Part shown: in pieces, positions 1 through 9,198 of the stretch
Layout of the letters: each line of letters starts with the position of its first letter
Position numbering within the stretch: the first letter of the stretch is position 1
NCBI GenBank assembly: GCA_965216335.1
Contig: OZ244154.1
Coordinates: 1,736,001 to 1,800,000 of the forward strand
From: JAHEJE01 sp965216335
GTDB lineage: Bacteria > Pseudomonadota > Alphaproteobacteria > Rhizobiales > Aestuariivirgaceae
DNA length: 64,000 nucleotides
Direction: 5' to 3'
Translations under genes and position numbers: made by a program
Notes under the pieces: model-generated
What the model saw: only the letters and a program-made list of their open reading frames with translations
Told to the model about the DNA's origin: nothing
The model's database searches: none

Positions 1-1005
1 GCGACCGTCAGCGCTCCATTCGTGGTTGCGGCTGCCGACGTATTTGACCTGGGTGCGGTTGCCGATGAAGGCGTTGCCGGAAAACGCGTTGCGTTCCGAG
101 CCGGCGGTGAAATGAATGCCGATCGGACATTTCTCGAAGCGGTTGCCGCGGATCAGGTTCTTGTTGGCGTTGTACATGAACAGGCACTTGCGGCCGCCGT
201 TCTGCACGACATTGCCTTCGACGACGGCGTCGTTGGCGTAGTTCAGCATGATGCCGTGATCGCGGTCGCCGATGGAAGAGTTGTCCTTCACTTGCAGGCG
301 GCTGGAGAACATCAGCGCATAGCCGAGGTGGTTGTTGCGCGAGACATTGCCGCTCACGGTACTGTCGTTGGCGTGCATGTAGTGCACGGCAAAGCGCAGG
401 TCAGAGAAGGTATTGCCGCTGAATGTGTTGTGGTGGCTGGTGTTGACGAAAATGCCGTCGCGGCCGTAGCGCACGGTGTTGCCGTCAACGGTAGCGCCGG
501 GCGCGTTCCAGACATAGATGCCGTTGCCGCGCTCGTTCATGCGCTTGTCGCGGCGGCCGGTGATGGTGTTGCCGGACACCCGGGCATCGCGCGCGCCGTG
601 AATGTCGATGCCGTGCAGGTTGCCGGTCACAGTGTTGCCGCGCACCCTGGCGCGGGCTGCCTTCTGGGTCAGCTTGATGCCGGCGTCGAGTGTTTGATGC
701 GACCGGCCGGAGCCGGTTACGGTCAGGCCCGACACCTCGACATCGGGCGCATCGACGGTGATCACCGTGCCGGTGCCCGGTCCATTGACCTCGGCCCCTG
801 CCGCGCCGGTCAGCGCCAGCGGCTTGTCGATGATGACTGCGCCCTCATGGACGCCGGAGTGCAGCCGGAGGGTATCCCCCGGCTGCGCTGTTGCAATGGC
901 ACGCGCAAGCGCTCCCGCGTCTGCCGGGACCTGAATCTCGGCAGCCGCCACCGCCTGGGCGCCGAGGCCCAAAGCGGCGGTGAGGAAGATTGCGTGTGCC
1001 TTCAT
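1..1005 (-). CDS. nosD: NosD, periplasmic Cu-site maturation protein of N2O reductase (C-terminus off window)
   Basis: Start ATG at 1005; the gene runs leftward off the window edge, so 335 codons are visible and the C-terminus is missing. The N-terminus is a signal peptide (MKAHAIFLTAALGLGAQAVA) for export. The remainder is a right-handed beta-helix (NosD/carbohydrate-binding CASH type) with many repeats of the form G-N-x-(V/I/F)-x-G. NosD is known to work with the ABC transporter NosFY in assembling the CuZ centre of nitrous-oxide reductase. It lies 10 bp downstream of nosZ in the order nosR-nosZ-nosD, so nosFYL probably follow outside the window. The plus-strand frame opposite it is an antisense shadow. 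Confidence 0.93.
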   Translation of the reverse strand, partial: MKAHAIFLTAALGLGAQAVAAAEIQVPADAGALARAIATAQPGDTLRLHSGVHEGAVIIDKPLALTGAAGAEVNGPGTGTVITVDAPDVEVSGLTVTGSGRSHQTLDAGIKLTQKAARARVRGNTVTGNLHGIDIHGARDARVSGNTITGRRDKRMNERGNGIYVWNAPGATVDGNTVRYGRDGIFVNTSHHNTFSGNTFSDLRFAVHYMHANDSTVSGNVSRNNHLGYALMFSSRLQVKDNSSIGDRDHGIMLNYANDAVVEGNVVQNGGRKCLFMYNANKNLIRGNRFEKCPIGIHFTAGSERNAFSGNAFIGNRTQVKYVGSRNHEWSADGR

Positions 1006-1015
1006 GTTTCACACC

Positions 1016-2926
1016 TTACGACGCGCGGGGCTCTACGAACATGCGGCCGCGCATTTCCATGTGCAGGGCATGGCAGAACCACTGGCAATAGTACCAGTGT
1101 ACACCAGGACGCTCGGCAACGAAGGTCACCGAAGCGGTGGCCTGCGGGCCGACCTCCATGGCGATGCCGAAATTGGCCAGGCAGAAGCCGTGCGTCAGGT
1201 CGTCGATATCGTCCAGATTGGTGACATAGATCGTGACCTCGTCGCCCTGCTTGACGGTGAACTTCTCCATCGAGAAGGTCGGTGCGGTCGACGTCATGTA
1301 GACGCGCACCTTGTTGCCATCGCGGATCGGCTGCTCGGCGCCCTCCTCCAGGTCGACACCGTCGACGGCGGCCTGCTGGCGGGCATCTTCCCACATCGGG
1401 TCGTTGCGGTCCCAGGCAACCGCCGGGTTCACCTTGGAGCGGTGCACGACGATGCTGTCATGCGGCTCGGCGAAGGTCGCTCCGTCATGCACCACCTTCA
1501 TCTCATCGGATGAGATGTCGATGAGCTGTTCGCACTCGGGCTTCAGCGGGCCGACATTGAGGAACCGGTCCTTGGAGAACTTGTTCATCGAGATCAGCCA
1601 TTTGCCGTCGGCTTCGGCGGTCTCGCCCATCGAGGTCGAATTGTGGCCCGGCTGGTAGTGCACGTCGACCTTGGAGATGATCGGATCGACGTCCTCGCCG
1701 GCGAACTTGCGGATCGCCTTGTCGATGTTCCACTTCACCACCTGGCTGTCGAGGAACAGCGTCGTGAACGCATTGCCCTTGCCGTCGTAGGCGGTGTGGA
1801 GCGGGCCGAGGCCCAGTTCCGGCTCGCCGACGATGCACGAGCGCGGATCGGCGTTGTCGGCAAACAGCGCATCGACCTTGGTCACGTCGATGATCGACAC
1901 GGTCGGCGACAGCTTACCGTTGATCACCACGTGCTTCTTGTCGGGCGCGGTGTTGACACCGTGCGGCGAGTTGGGGATCGGGATGTAGCGGGTGTAGTTC
2001 TTGTTCTTCTCCTTGCGCCCATCGATGACCTTGACGCCGTTCAACTCCTGGAAGTCGCCGGCCGCGATACCGGCCTCGATTTCCTTGATGTTGAACACGA
2101 CGACATGGTCGGTTTCCGATGCGGTCATCTCGGCCAGGTTCATGCCCATTTCCGAGTTGTAGCTGGTCGAGAACGCATACTTGCCCTGATAGTCACAGTC
2201 GGTGTTGTCCAGGTTGCCCGAGACGATGACCTGCCAGGCGATCTTCATCGTGTCGCCATCAATGGCGGTGAAGATGTTCACGTACTGCGAAGGATCGTCC
2301 AGCACCTTGCCGTCATTGACCAGCGGGGCCTCATGCTCGCCGTTGGCGAAGATGTAGCCGGTGCGCGGGAATTTCTGCGGGCGCAGGCCATGAATATCAT
2401 GCGCGTTGGGGATCTCGATGATCTTGTCGCACTTCATGACGTCGCAACGCACCCGGGCAACACGGGTGTTCGCCTTGTCGTTCATGAACAGATAGCGCCC
2501 GTCATAGGTGCCGTCGGTGAACGACATATGCGGGTGGTGCAGGTCGCCGTTGTCGTAGGTCTCCATGCCCTGGGCCTTCAGATAGGCCTTGGTTTCCGGC
2601 AGCAGGCCCTCGGTGAGGACTTTCTTGGACTCGTTGGTCTGGCCCCAGCCGGTGGCCGAGCAGCGGTTGAACACCGGAATGCGCATCAGTTCGCGCATCG
2701 ACGGCACACCCAGGATGCGCACCTCGCCGGTCTGGCCCGATGACCAGAAACCGTAATACTCGTCCAACTCGCCAGGCGCCAGATGGGCCGCCGGGCCATC
2801 GGCGGCGCGGGCGGTTCCACCGGTCAGGGTGAGGGTTGCACCCGAACCTGCCAGCAAGGCGCCGGTTGCGCCAGCGGCCATCAAATCACGGCGGTTCATG
2901 CCACTTTTTTGTTCCGTCTTACTCAT
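1016..2926 (-). CDS. nosZ: Nitrous-oxide reductase NosZ (clade I, Tat-exported)
   Basis: 636 aa; reduces N2O to N2 in the periplasm. ATG at 2926 has a strong AGGAG ribosome site; the open frame continues upstream but that part is unrelated to NosZ. A twin-arginine signal (N-R-R-D-L, Arg12-Arg13) followed by an Ala/Gly-rich hydrophobic stretch marks it as Tat-dependent clade I NosZ. The seven-bladed propeller carries the CuZ histidines. The C-terminal cupredoxin domain has the CuA motif Cys614-x3-Cys618-x3-His622-x2-Met625. Length matches the family. It lies 34 bp after nosR and should share the nosR promoter. Confidence 0.98.
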   Translation of the reverse strand: MSKTEQKSGMNRRDLMAAGATGALLAGSGATLTLTGGTARAADGPAAHLAPGELDEYYGFWSSGQTGEVRILGVPSMRELMRIPVFNRCSATGWGQTNESKKVLTEGLLPETKAYLKAQGMETYDNGDLHHPHMSFTDGTYDGRYLFMNDKANTRVARVRCDVMKCDKIIEIPNAHDIHGLRPQKFPRTGYIFANGEHEAPLVNDGKVLDDPSQYVNIFTAIDGDTMKIAWQVIVSGNLDNTDCDYQGKYAFSTSYNSEMGMNLAEMTASETDHVVVFNIKEIEAGIAAGDFQELNGVKVIDGRKEKNKNYTRYIPIPNSPHGVNTAPDKKHVVINGKLSPTVSIIDVTKVDALFADNADPRSCIVGEPELGLGPLHTAYDGKGNAFTTLFLDSQVVKWNIDKAIRKFAGEDVDPIISKVDVHYQPGHNSTSMGETAEADGKWLISMNKFSKDRFLNVGPLKPECEQLIDISSDEMKVVHDGATFAEPHDSIVVHRSKVNPAVAWDRNDPMWEDARQQAAVDGVDLEEGAEQPIRDGNKVRVYMTSTAPTFSMEKFTVKQGDEVTIYVTNLDDIDDLTHGFCLANFGIAMEVGPQATASVTFVAERPGVHWYYCQWFCHALHMEMRGRMFVEPRAS

Positions 2927-2960
2927 AACCTTTCTCCTCTTCTGCCTTTGGTGTTTGAAG

Positions 2961-5159
2961 TCATTCTGCGGCCTTGACCTCGGCCGCCTTGCGCGCAGCG
3001 CCGCCCGAAACGTCGGGCTGCGACATGCGCAGAAGCTTGGCGCGCTGTGCTGCCTTTTTGATGCAGACAGGGCATTTGGATTCGCTCTGGTAGAGCACCT
3101 GGCAATGCAGGCACTGGTGGCATTCGTTCGGGTTGATGTTGCCTTCCGGATGGATGGCCTGAACCATGCACTCCTTGGCGCAGCGTGCGCACGGGTTGCC
3201 GCAATCACGATAACGCTTGAGCCAGTCGAACATGCGCAGGCGCGCCGGAATGGCGAGTGCCGCACCGAGCGGACACAGGTAGCGGCAATAGAACCGCTCG
3301 ACGAACAGGCCGGCACCGAGCAGTCCGAGGGCGAACAGCACATAAGGCCAGTCACGCTGGAACTTCAGGATGATCGCGGTTTTGAACGGTTCGATTTCGG
3401 CGAAGCGTTCGGCCAGTTCCAGCGAATAGAGCGACATGCCGAACAGCCCGAGAAAGATCATGTATTTCAGCGGCCACAGCCGCTCATGCAGACCCCAGGG
3501 CACCGTGTACTGCGGAATGCGGGCCAGCTTGGCGAGCCGGTTGGTCAACTCCTGCAGCGCACCGAACGGGCACAGCCAGCCGCAGAACACCCCCCGGCCC
3601 CAGAACAGCAGCGAGGCTGCCACGGCGAACCACAAGACGAAGATCAGCGGGTCCATCAGGAAAGCCGACCAGGAAAAGCCGGTGGTGACGGCGGAGAAAT
3701 AGGCCAGGATGTTGACCACCGAAAGCTGGGCATTGGCGTACCAGCCGATGAAGCCCAGCGTGAAGGTAAGGAAAGCGATGCGGAACCAGAAGGCGCGCGG
3801 TTCTGAACGGGTGAGCTGCATCTGGAAGAAGAACGCCAGAGTGAGCACGCCGATGGCCACTGCCACAACGATGACCTCGGGCATCTTGTCCTGCCAGATG
3901 CGTTTCCACAGGTGGGTCAGCTCGGCGGGGTCGGATACGCCGGCACCGGTCGCCGGCGGCGGGGCCGGGTTGGCCGGCGCAACGGTTTCCAGGAAACGAT
4001 CCGGCGTCGCATAGCCAAGGTCGAAGGTCGTGAAGGTCTTTTCGACCGGCCCCACGGCGCGCTGCACCAGCAACTGAATGCGGAACGGTTTTGCAGGATC
4101 GAACCCGGCGTCGGCGGGGATCTTGAACATGTCCAATTCCTTGAAACTCGGCGCGCCGGCAGCGGCGACCGCGCCCAGGCGGCGATGTTGCTTGTCGAAG
4201 AAGCGCACCGAATTGTCGCCCTGGATGAGCTGGATGCGATCGAAGATACCGCCGCGCACATAGCCCGATCCCTTGAACGAATAGCGTCCGCGCCCGAGCA
4301 GCAGGATGGCGTGCTCGCCGTCTTTCATCCACCTGTTCAGATTGCCGTGTTCGGCAGCTCCAAGCAGGCTCAGGCCGACTTCCGGCACGCTGATCAGGCC
4401 GACATGCATGTCGATGAAGGTATCCCCAGGCGCGCCCTTCTCCGGCCGGGCAATGGCGCGTTCATCTCCGGAGGCGCGAAACGCCTCGTTGACCTGACCG
4501 ACGTCAAGGGCCAGCGTGCGCACCGCACCATCGCCGGCCAGCGTCTGCCAGTCGCTCGCCTGCGGTTCGCTCACAGCCTTCAGCACTTTTTGCGGGCCGG
4601 CGGCCACGGCATCCGCCTTCAACCCGCCAAGCCCAAGCGTGCGCGCTACCTTCAGGCCGGCGCGGACGATCGAATCATCGATCACGATGATGGTCACCGT
4701 GGCGCCGGATACGATGTCGAGCTCATGGCCCGATCCGCCTGCCTTGGCCTCCTTGATCAGGTCGAGCCCAGCGTAGCCTTCGGTCACCTTGCGGATGCGG
4801 CTTTCAGGAATGCCGATCAGCACAATCGGCTCGGAATGCTTGACCAGCCGAACACCGGTTATCCTGGCGTCCATGTCGACGCCCACCAGAACGTGGATCG
4901 GCTTGCCGGAATAGCCGATTGTGGTGACGAAATCCGATGTCAGATAGGCATAGCCGGCAATTTCGCCGCCCTTCATCACCGGGGCGACGGGCAAGTCTGC
5001 CAGCAGCGCACCGTAACCCTCGGCACCGGACAAGATTTCACTGGCCGGCACCTTGTCGAGGAAACGGCTGATAATGGCTTCAGCCCGCGCGTCTGACGCC
5101 GCAGCAAGGTGGAAAGCCACAGCGCAAAGCACCGCGAAAATGTATGAAATCCTGACCAT
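2961..5159 (-). CDS. nosR: NosR, membrane flavo-iron-sulfur protein for N2O reduction
   Basis: 732 aa from ATG 5159 (MVRISYIF..., a signal/first TM segment); a longer frame exists upstream but lacks family similarity. A periplasmic FMN-binding domain (threonine-flavinylation type, S-G-A-T-V near residue 165) is followed by several TM helices. Two CxxxCP motifs (CGWLCP, CRYLCP) and a C-terminal cytoplasmic pair of [4Fe-4S] clusters (CxxxCxxCxxxC and CxxCxxC...C-P-V-C) complete the typical NosR layout. NosR is needed for nosZ expression and for electron supply to NosZ in vivo. First gene of the nos operon, 67 bp downstream of a perfect Fnr/Nnr-type box. Confidence 0.96.
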   Translation of the reverse strand: MVRISYIFAVLCAVAFHLAAASDARAEAIISRFLDKVPASEILSGAEGYGALLADLPVAPVMKGGEIAGYAYLTSDFVTTIGYSGKPIHVLVGVDMDARITGVRLVKHSEPIVLIGIPESRIRKVTEGYAGLDLIKEAKAGGSGHELDIVSGATVTIIVIDDSIVRAGLKVARTLGLGGLKADAVAAGPQKVLKAVSEPQASDWQTLAGDGAVRTLALDVGQVNEAFRASGDERAIARPEKGAPGDTFIDMHVGLISVPEVGLSLLGAAEHGNLNRWMKDGEHAILLLGRGRYSFKGSGYVRGGIFDRIQLIQGDNSVRFFDKQHRRLGAVAAAGAPSFKELDMFKIPADAGFDPAKPFRIQLLVQRAVGPVEKTFTTFDLGYATPDRFLETVAPANPAPPPATGAGVSDPAELTHLWKRIWQDKMPEVIVVAVAIGVLTLAFFFQMQLTRSEPRAFWFRIAFLTFTLGFIGWYANAQLSVVNILAYFSAVTTGFSWSAFLMDPLIFVLWFAVAASLLFWGRGVFCGWLCPFGALQELTNRLAKLARIPQYTVPWGLHERLWPLKYMIFLGLFGMSLYSLELAERFAEIEPFKTAIILKFQRDWPYVLFALGLLGAGLFVERFYCRYLCPLGAALAIPARLRMFDWLKRYRDCGNPCARCAKECMVQAIHPEGNINPNECHQCLHCQVLYQSESKCPVCIKKAAQRAKLLRMSQPDVSGGAARKAAEVKAAE

Positions 5160-5225
5160 TCCGGTCCCTAACCAGCATCCTTGCTGTCTGAAGAAATGGC
5201 TAGCACGCGCCTGGCGCAGCATTCC

Positions 5226-5239
5226 TTGACAGTGGTCAA
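5226..5239. promoter_or_regulatory. Crp/Fnr (Dnr/NnrR-type) box upstream of nosR
   Basis: The sequence TTGACAGTGGTCAA is a perfect TTGAC-N4-GTCAA palindrome. Its centre is about 73 bp upstream of the nosR start codon, as expected for a class II site at -41.5 plus a short leader. The three similar boxes in the window all head denitrification operons. Confidence 0.85.
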
Positions 5240-5276
5240 GCCGAACCCGCCAGCCGGGAACGGCAACTACATGATG

Positions 5277-6059
5277 TCAAACCTGCTCGAGCTGAAACTG
5301 CGGCTTGCAGTGCTCCTCGATCTGCCGGATGGCGAGCTCCGTCAGACCGGGGGAAGAGACAAGCGGTGGCGCAAGGATGACATCGGCACGGCCGCTCTCG
5401 CGCACCGCTTGCGGCACATCGCCTGCGCCATGCATACCCTGGCCGGCGAACAACCCGACAACGATAACGGGCCGTGAAATTGCACTCAACTGATCGGCTA
5501 CGAAGGGAGCCTCTTCCAGGAAACCGACCGACACACCGGCGAAAATCCCCAAGGCGCGCAGCTTGGCCGCCATGTCTTCGGATGCCAGACGCGACGCCGG
5601 TTCATGCTTGGAACCATGCGCCGCGAGCAGCAACTCGTGTGTGCCGGGGTCAGTGTTCTCATCATGGGCGGCATTCAGCGCCAGGTTCGCGACCAGCCGG
5701 GGCAACTCAGGGTGCAGGCCCAGAGGCGTGTGCACCTGCACGGCACGGCCATCCTGGTTCGCCAACTGGCGCGGGATCGCGACATTGACGAAATACCCGT
5801 CGGCCATGAACAGCGGATAGATCACCACCGGTCCGGGCGGCAGTCCGGCGCTGACTGCTTTCAGTGATGGTTCCTTTGACAAAAAGCATGCCCGCACATC
5901 GCCAAAACGCGCAACACCGCGCAGCCGTTTGACAAGATCGTGAGCAAACAGATCATCACGCGCTCCGCCACGCTCGCCGTGCGAGACAATCAGCAGAACC
6001 GGCTCAGCCGGCCGGTCAATGGCTGGTCCCGCGCGAGAATGTGATCTTGTTCCAGACAT
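5277..6059 (-). CDS. CbiX/SirB-type sirohydrochlorin chelatase-like protein
   Basis: 260 aa with two CbiX half-domains: S-H-G-E-R-G near residue 26 and A-A-H-G-S-K near residue 145, the metal-site His in each. CbiX/SirB proteins insert Co or Fe into sirohydrochlorin. It is the last gene of the haem d1 operon and overlaps the end of nirN by 44 bp (GGAAAG precedes the ATG; no better start is visible downstream). Haem d1 is made through sirohaem, and no CysG appears here, so a ferrochelatase role in this operon is a reasonable inference. A cobaltochelatase role is not excluded. The nosR box follows its stop codon. Confidence 0.8.
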   Translation of the reverse strand: MSGTRSHSRAGPAIDRPAEPVLLIVSHGERGGARDDLFAHDLVKRLRGVARFGDVRACFLSKEPSLKAVSAGLPPGPVVIYPLFMADGYFVNVAIPRQLANQDGRAVQVHTPLGLHPELPRLVANLALNAAHDENTDPGTHELLLAAHGSKHEPASRLASEDMAAKLRALGIFAGVSVGFLEEAPFVADQLSAISRPVIVVGLFAGQGMHGAGDVPQAVRESGRADVILAPPLVSSPGLTELAIRQIEEHCKPQFQLEQV

Positions 6060-7503
6060 TGTACTTTCCGGACGGCTTGGACATCGGGATGCGTCTTACT
6101 TCTTCGAGCGTCTTGGCATCGTAGATCACAATAGCACCGTCTTTCTCCCAGATCGACACGATGGCATGGCTGCCATCCTTGTCGAACTCGACATGTGCCG
6201 CCGTCTTGCCCGGCGCCGGTGTGATGGTCTTGACGATCTCAAGAGTGCGGGTGTCGATGATATGCAGCACATCCTTGTTCGGGCCGAAGAACACGTCCGT
6301 CCAGACGTAGGGGGACTTCTCGTGTCCGCGCATGAAAAAGCCCGGTCCCTTGGTTTCGATGGTTTTGAGGATCGACCAATCGGACAGATCAATGACCGAG
6401 ACCTTGCCTTCCTTGAGGTGCGGCGTCGCCATGACCGTTCGGCCCTGATAGTCCCAGGAAATACCGGAGCCGAGATGCGGCAGGCCCGGCAGGCCGATGC
6501 GGGCGATGGATGTTCCCGCGTCGATGTCGATCACCACGGCATTCTGGCCGTCACGCGACGAACCGAGCAGGTGCTTGTAATCATCATCGAAGAAGAAATC
6601 GTCGAGCGGTTCGTCGATCCTGATGCGGCGCAGCTTGGCGCCTTTCTCGAGTTCGATTTCCCATATCTCCGGTACATCCTTGAGCGCGGCAATGAAGCTG
6701 TTGCGCTTGGGCGCCTGGTAGACGGCGGAGACGCGCGAGGACTCGCCATCTGTGCTTTTCACGTCGTAGATTTGCTCGACAGCGAAGTCCGTCGAGTTGA
6801 GGATCACCAGCGAGTGCGGCAGATAGTTGGCCACCGCTATGCTGGAGCCGTCCGGCGAAATGGCGATGTTGCGGGTGTTGATGCCGGCGCGCACCTCGGC
6901 GAGGATTTCCAGGGTGTAGAGATCGAACTTGGTCACCCAGCCGTCGCGCGAGCCGAAGAAGACATGGCGCCCGTCGGGAGTGAATTTCGGCCCGCCGTGC
7001 AGGGCAAAACGGCTCTTGAAGCGGTGGATGACCTCGAAGGTATCCCCATTCAGGATGGAAACATGGTGGTCGCCGGTTTCGACCACGACGAACAGATTGA
7101 GCGGGTCGGCCTTGTACATCGGCGCCTTGATGTACTGGTCGACCTCGATGGCGATGTTGCGGGTCGCGTCGATCTCGTTCTCGCCCCAGCGCGGCACCTC
7201 CTTGAGCGGGGTGAAAATGTAGTCGGTCAGGGCGGCGATCTCATCACCGGTCAGTGTTTCGCCGAAGGCCGGCATCTGGGTCGCAGCCCGGCCATCTGCG
7301 ATGACCTTGACGGCGCGTTTCTTGCGCAGGCGTTTGAGGTTCTGCGGCAGCAGGGCCGGCCCCAGCTTGCCGAGGCGGTCGGCGCCATGGCACTCGGCGC
7401 AATGGGTATTGTAGAGCACAATCGGCCCCGCCTCCTCGGCGCCGGCAGGCGCGACAGCGAGCCCAAGCCAAATCGCGGCAAGGCTACTCAGCAGCCGGCG
7501 CAT
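6016..7503 (-). CDS. nirN: NirN, c-haem/d1-binding dehydrogenase of haem d1 synthesis
   Basis: 495 aa from ATG 7503 (AGGGGAG ribosome site); overlaps the nirJ end by 20 bp. Signal peptide at about residues 1-22, then a class I cytochrome c domain with Cys35-A-E-C-His39 and an eight-bladed d1-type propeller. NirN oxidises dihydro-haem d1 in the last step of d1 synthesis and can hand the cofactor to NirS. It resembles NirS in layout but lies inside the biogenesis operon, far from its own Fnr box, which together with its length fits NirN rather than a second nitrite reductase. Confidence 0.9.
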   Translation of the reverse strand: MRRLLSSLAAIWLGLAVAPAGAEEAGPIVLYNTHCAECHGADRLGKLGPALLPQNLKRLRKKRAVKVIADGRAATQMPAFGETLTGDEIAALTDYIFTPLKEVPRWGENEIDATRNIAIEVDQYIKAPMYKADPLNLFVVVETGDHHVSILNGDTFEVIHRFKSRFALHGGPKFTPDGRHVFFGSRDGWVTKFDLYTLEILAEVRAGINTRNIAISPDGSSIAVANYLPHSLVILNSTDFAVEQIYDVKSTDGESSRVSAVYQAPKRNSFIAALKDVPEIWEIELEKGAKLRRIRIDEPLDDFFFDDDYKHLLGSSRDGQNAVVIDIDAGTSIARIGLPGLPHLGSGISWDYQGRTVMATPHLKEGKVSVIDLSDWSILKTIETKGPGFFMRGHEKSPYVWTDVFFGPNKDVLHIIDTRTLEIVKTITPAPGKTAAHVEFDKDGSHAIVSIWEKDGAIVIYDAKTLEEVRRIPMSKPSGKYNVWNKITFSRGTSH

Positions 7504-8689
7504 GGCGTACTCCCCTGAACGGTGTGACTTCAAGACGCGCACCATCGCCGGTCGCGCCGATTTCCGCATCGGTCAGATAGCAGGCCGGGTCCTCGGCCCA
7601 GGGGTCGCCGGTCAGTTGGAACGCGCGCACCCGGGTGTTGCCGCCGCACACGTCGAAATAGCTACATTCGCCACAGCGTCCCCCGACGGTGCGCGGGCGT
7701 TGCTTCAGCCCGGCCATGATGGGATCGGATGTGTCGTTCCAGATCTCGGAGAACGGCCGCGTCTTCACATTGCCGAGCGGATAGTGCCACCAGAAGGTGT
7801 CCGGGTGCACTTCGCCAAGATTGTCGATATTGGCGATGTTGACACCGGACGAGTTGCCACCCCACTGGGCCAGCTTGGCGCGGATGTGGTCTTCCAGTTC
7901 GGGGAAATGCTTGCGCACCCAGAACAGCAGGTAGACGCCGTCCGCGTCGTTGTTGCCGGTGACGAACTCGCGGTTGCCCCCCGACTTGGCGTCGGCCCAG
8001 GCGCGCTCGATCAGCGTGTCCATGACCCAGCGTGTCATGTCGCGCCGGGCGTCGTCGCCGCGGTTCTTGTTGCCGCGTCCGGCATAAACCAGATGCGACA
8101 GGTAGAACTTGTCGATACGCTCGGCTTCGGCAAGATCGAGCATGGCGGGCAGTTCATCGGCATTGTCCATGGTGACGGTGAAACGCATGCCGATCTTGAT
8201 ATCGTTGTCGCGGCACAGGCGGATGCCGGCCAGCGCCTCATCGAAACCGCCATCGTGGCGGCGGAACTTGTCGTGTGTGTCGCGCATGCCGTCCAGACTG
8301 ATGCCGACGTAGTCATAACCGACGTCGGCGATCTCCCGGATGTTGTGCTCGGTGACCAGGGTGCCGTTCGACGACAGGCCGACATAGAAGCCCATGTCCT
8401 TGGCGCGCCGTGAAATATCGAAGATGTCCTTGCGCAATAGCGGCTCGCCGCCTGACAGAATGAGAACCGGGACGCGGAACGCCTTGAGGTCGTCCATGAC
8501 CTCGAACACCTCGTCGGTCGACAGTTCGCCGGGGAAATCGACATCGCCGGAAATCGAATAGCAATGCTTGCACATCAGGTTGCAGCGCCGGATGAGATTC
8601 CAGATCACCACCGGGCCGGGTGGCGTGCGGGCCGGTCCGAGCGGTTTGGGATCGGCGATTTCGTGCAGGTATTGGCTCAGCCGGAACAT
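7484..8689 (-). CDS. nirJ: NirJ, radical SAM enzyme of haem d1 synthesis
   Basis: 401 aa from ATG 8689, preceded by AAGGAGAC. The radical SAM [4Fe-4S] motif is Cys36-x3-Cys40-x2-Cys43. A SPASM-like C-terminal region (C-G-E-C-S-Y-F-D-V-C) would bind a second cluster. NirJ removes the two propionate side chains of 12,18-didecarboxysirohaem to give the oxo groups of d1. It sits between nirH and nirN; the long upstream extension of the frame is not part of the protein. Confidence 0.95.
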   Translation of the reverse strand: MFRLSQYLHEIADPKPLGPARTPPGPVVIWNLIRRCNLMCKHCYSISGDVDFPGELSTDEVFEVMDDLKAFRVPVLILSGGEPLLRKDIFDISRRAKDMGFYVGLSSNGTLVTEHNIREIADVGYDYVGISLDGMRDTHDKFRRHDGGFDEALAGIRLCRDNDIKIGMRFTVTMDNADELPAMLDLAEAERIDKFYLSHLVYAGRGNKNRGDDARRDMTRWVMDTLIERAWADAKSGGNREFVTGNNDADGVYLLFWVRKHFPELEDHIRAKLAQWGGNSSGVNIANIDNLGEVHPDTFWWHYPLGNVKTRPFSEIWNDTSDPIMAGLKQRPRTVGGRCGECSYFDVCGGNTRVRAFQLTGDPWAEDPACYLTDAEIGATGDGARLEVTPFRGVRHAPAAE

Positions 8690-8700
8690 TTTTGTCTCCT

Positions 8701-9198
8701 TCAGGCTGCGATGCGCAGGCCTGTCTTCTTCAGCAGTCTCGTCGAGTAAAGCACATCGTGGGCGCGCACGGCAGGGTCGAGCAGCTTGGCGATGGCCTCG
8801 ACCTTTTCGGTAACCTCGTCGCGCGAGCGGCCGTGCACCATGGCAAACAGGTTGTACGGCCAGACGGGCAGGTGGCGCGGGCGGCGGTAGCAATGGCTGA
8901 CGAATTCAAGCGCACCGATGCGCGGACCCAGTTCGTCCACCAGGTCATCGGCGACATCCCATACCGACATGCCGTTGGCGCTGAGGCCCAGCGCATAGTG
9001 GTTCGGCACCGCGCCGTTGCGGCGGATCACACCGGTTTCCAGCATCGCCGCCATGCGCCGGCGCACCTCCGCGCCGGCAAGACCAATGGCCAGGCCCACT
9101 TCATCATAGGGCCTGGCGGCAAGCGGCAGGCCGTTCTGCGTTGCCGCAATAATCTGGCGGTCGATATCGTCAAGTCTGAGTGCCGGTTGATCCGTCAT
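8701..9198 (-). CDS. nirH: NirH, sirohaem decarboxylase subunit
   Basis: 165 aa with an AsnC/Lrp-type winged helix followed by an RAM-like domain. Proteins of this family (NirD, L, G, H) are enzymes that decarboxylate sirohaem at C12 and C18, not transcription factors. ATG at 9198 overlaps the nirG stop (ATGA), so translation is coupled. The C-terminal half carries the F-x-S-H-C-Y-R-R segment typical of the family's active site. Confidence 0.92.
   Translation of the reverse strand: MTDQPALRLDDIDRQIIAATQNGLPLAARPYDEVGLAIGLAGAEVRRRMAAMLETGVIRRNGAVPNHYALGLSANGMSVWDVADDLVDELGPRIGALEFVSHCYRRPRHLPVWPYNLFAMVHGRSRDEVTEKVEAIAKLLDPAVRAHDVLYSTRLLKKTGLRIAA

Noticed and set aside
22..1224. Long plus-strand open frame opposite nosD and the nosZ end
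   Set aside because: Antisense shadow caused by high GC in codon position three; the minus strand encodes clear NosD with a signal peptide.
1643..5096. Long plus-strand frames opposite nosZ and nosR
   Set aside because: No ribosome sites and no family likeness, while the minus strand has complete NosZ and NosR.
6016..7503. Second nirS-type nitrite reductase
   Set aside because: It lies within the haem d1 operon after nirJ and fits NirN in length and layout.
6019..7518. 499-codon plus-strand frame opposite nirN
   Set aside because: Shadow of NirN; the minus strand has the CxxCH motif and d1 propeller.
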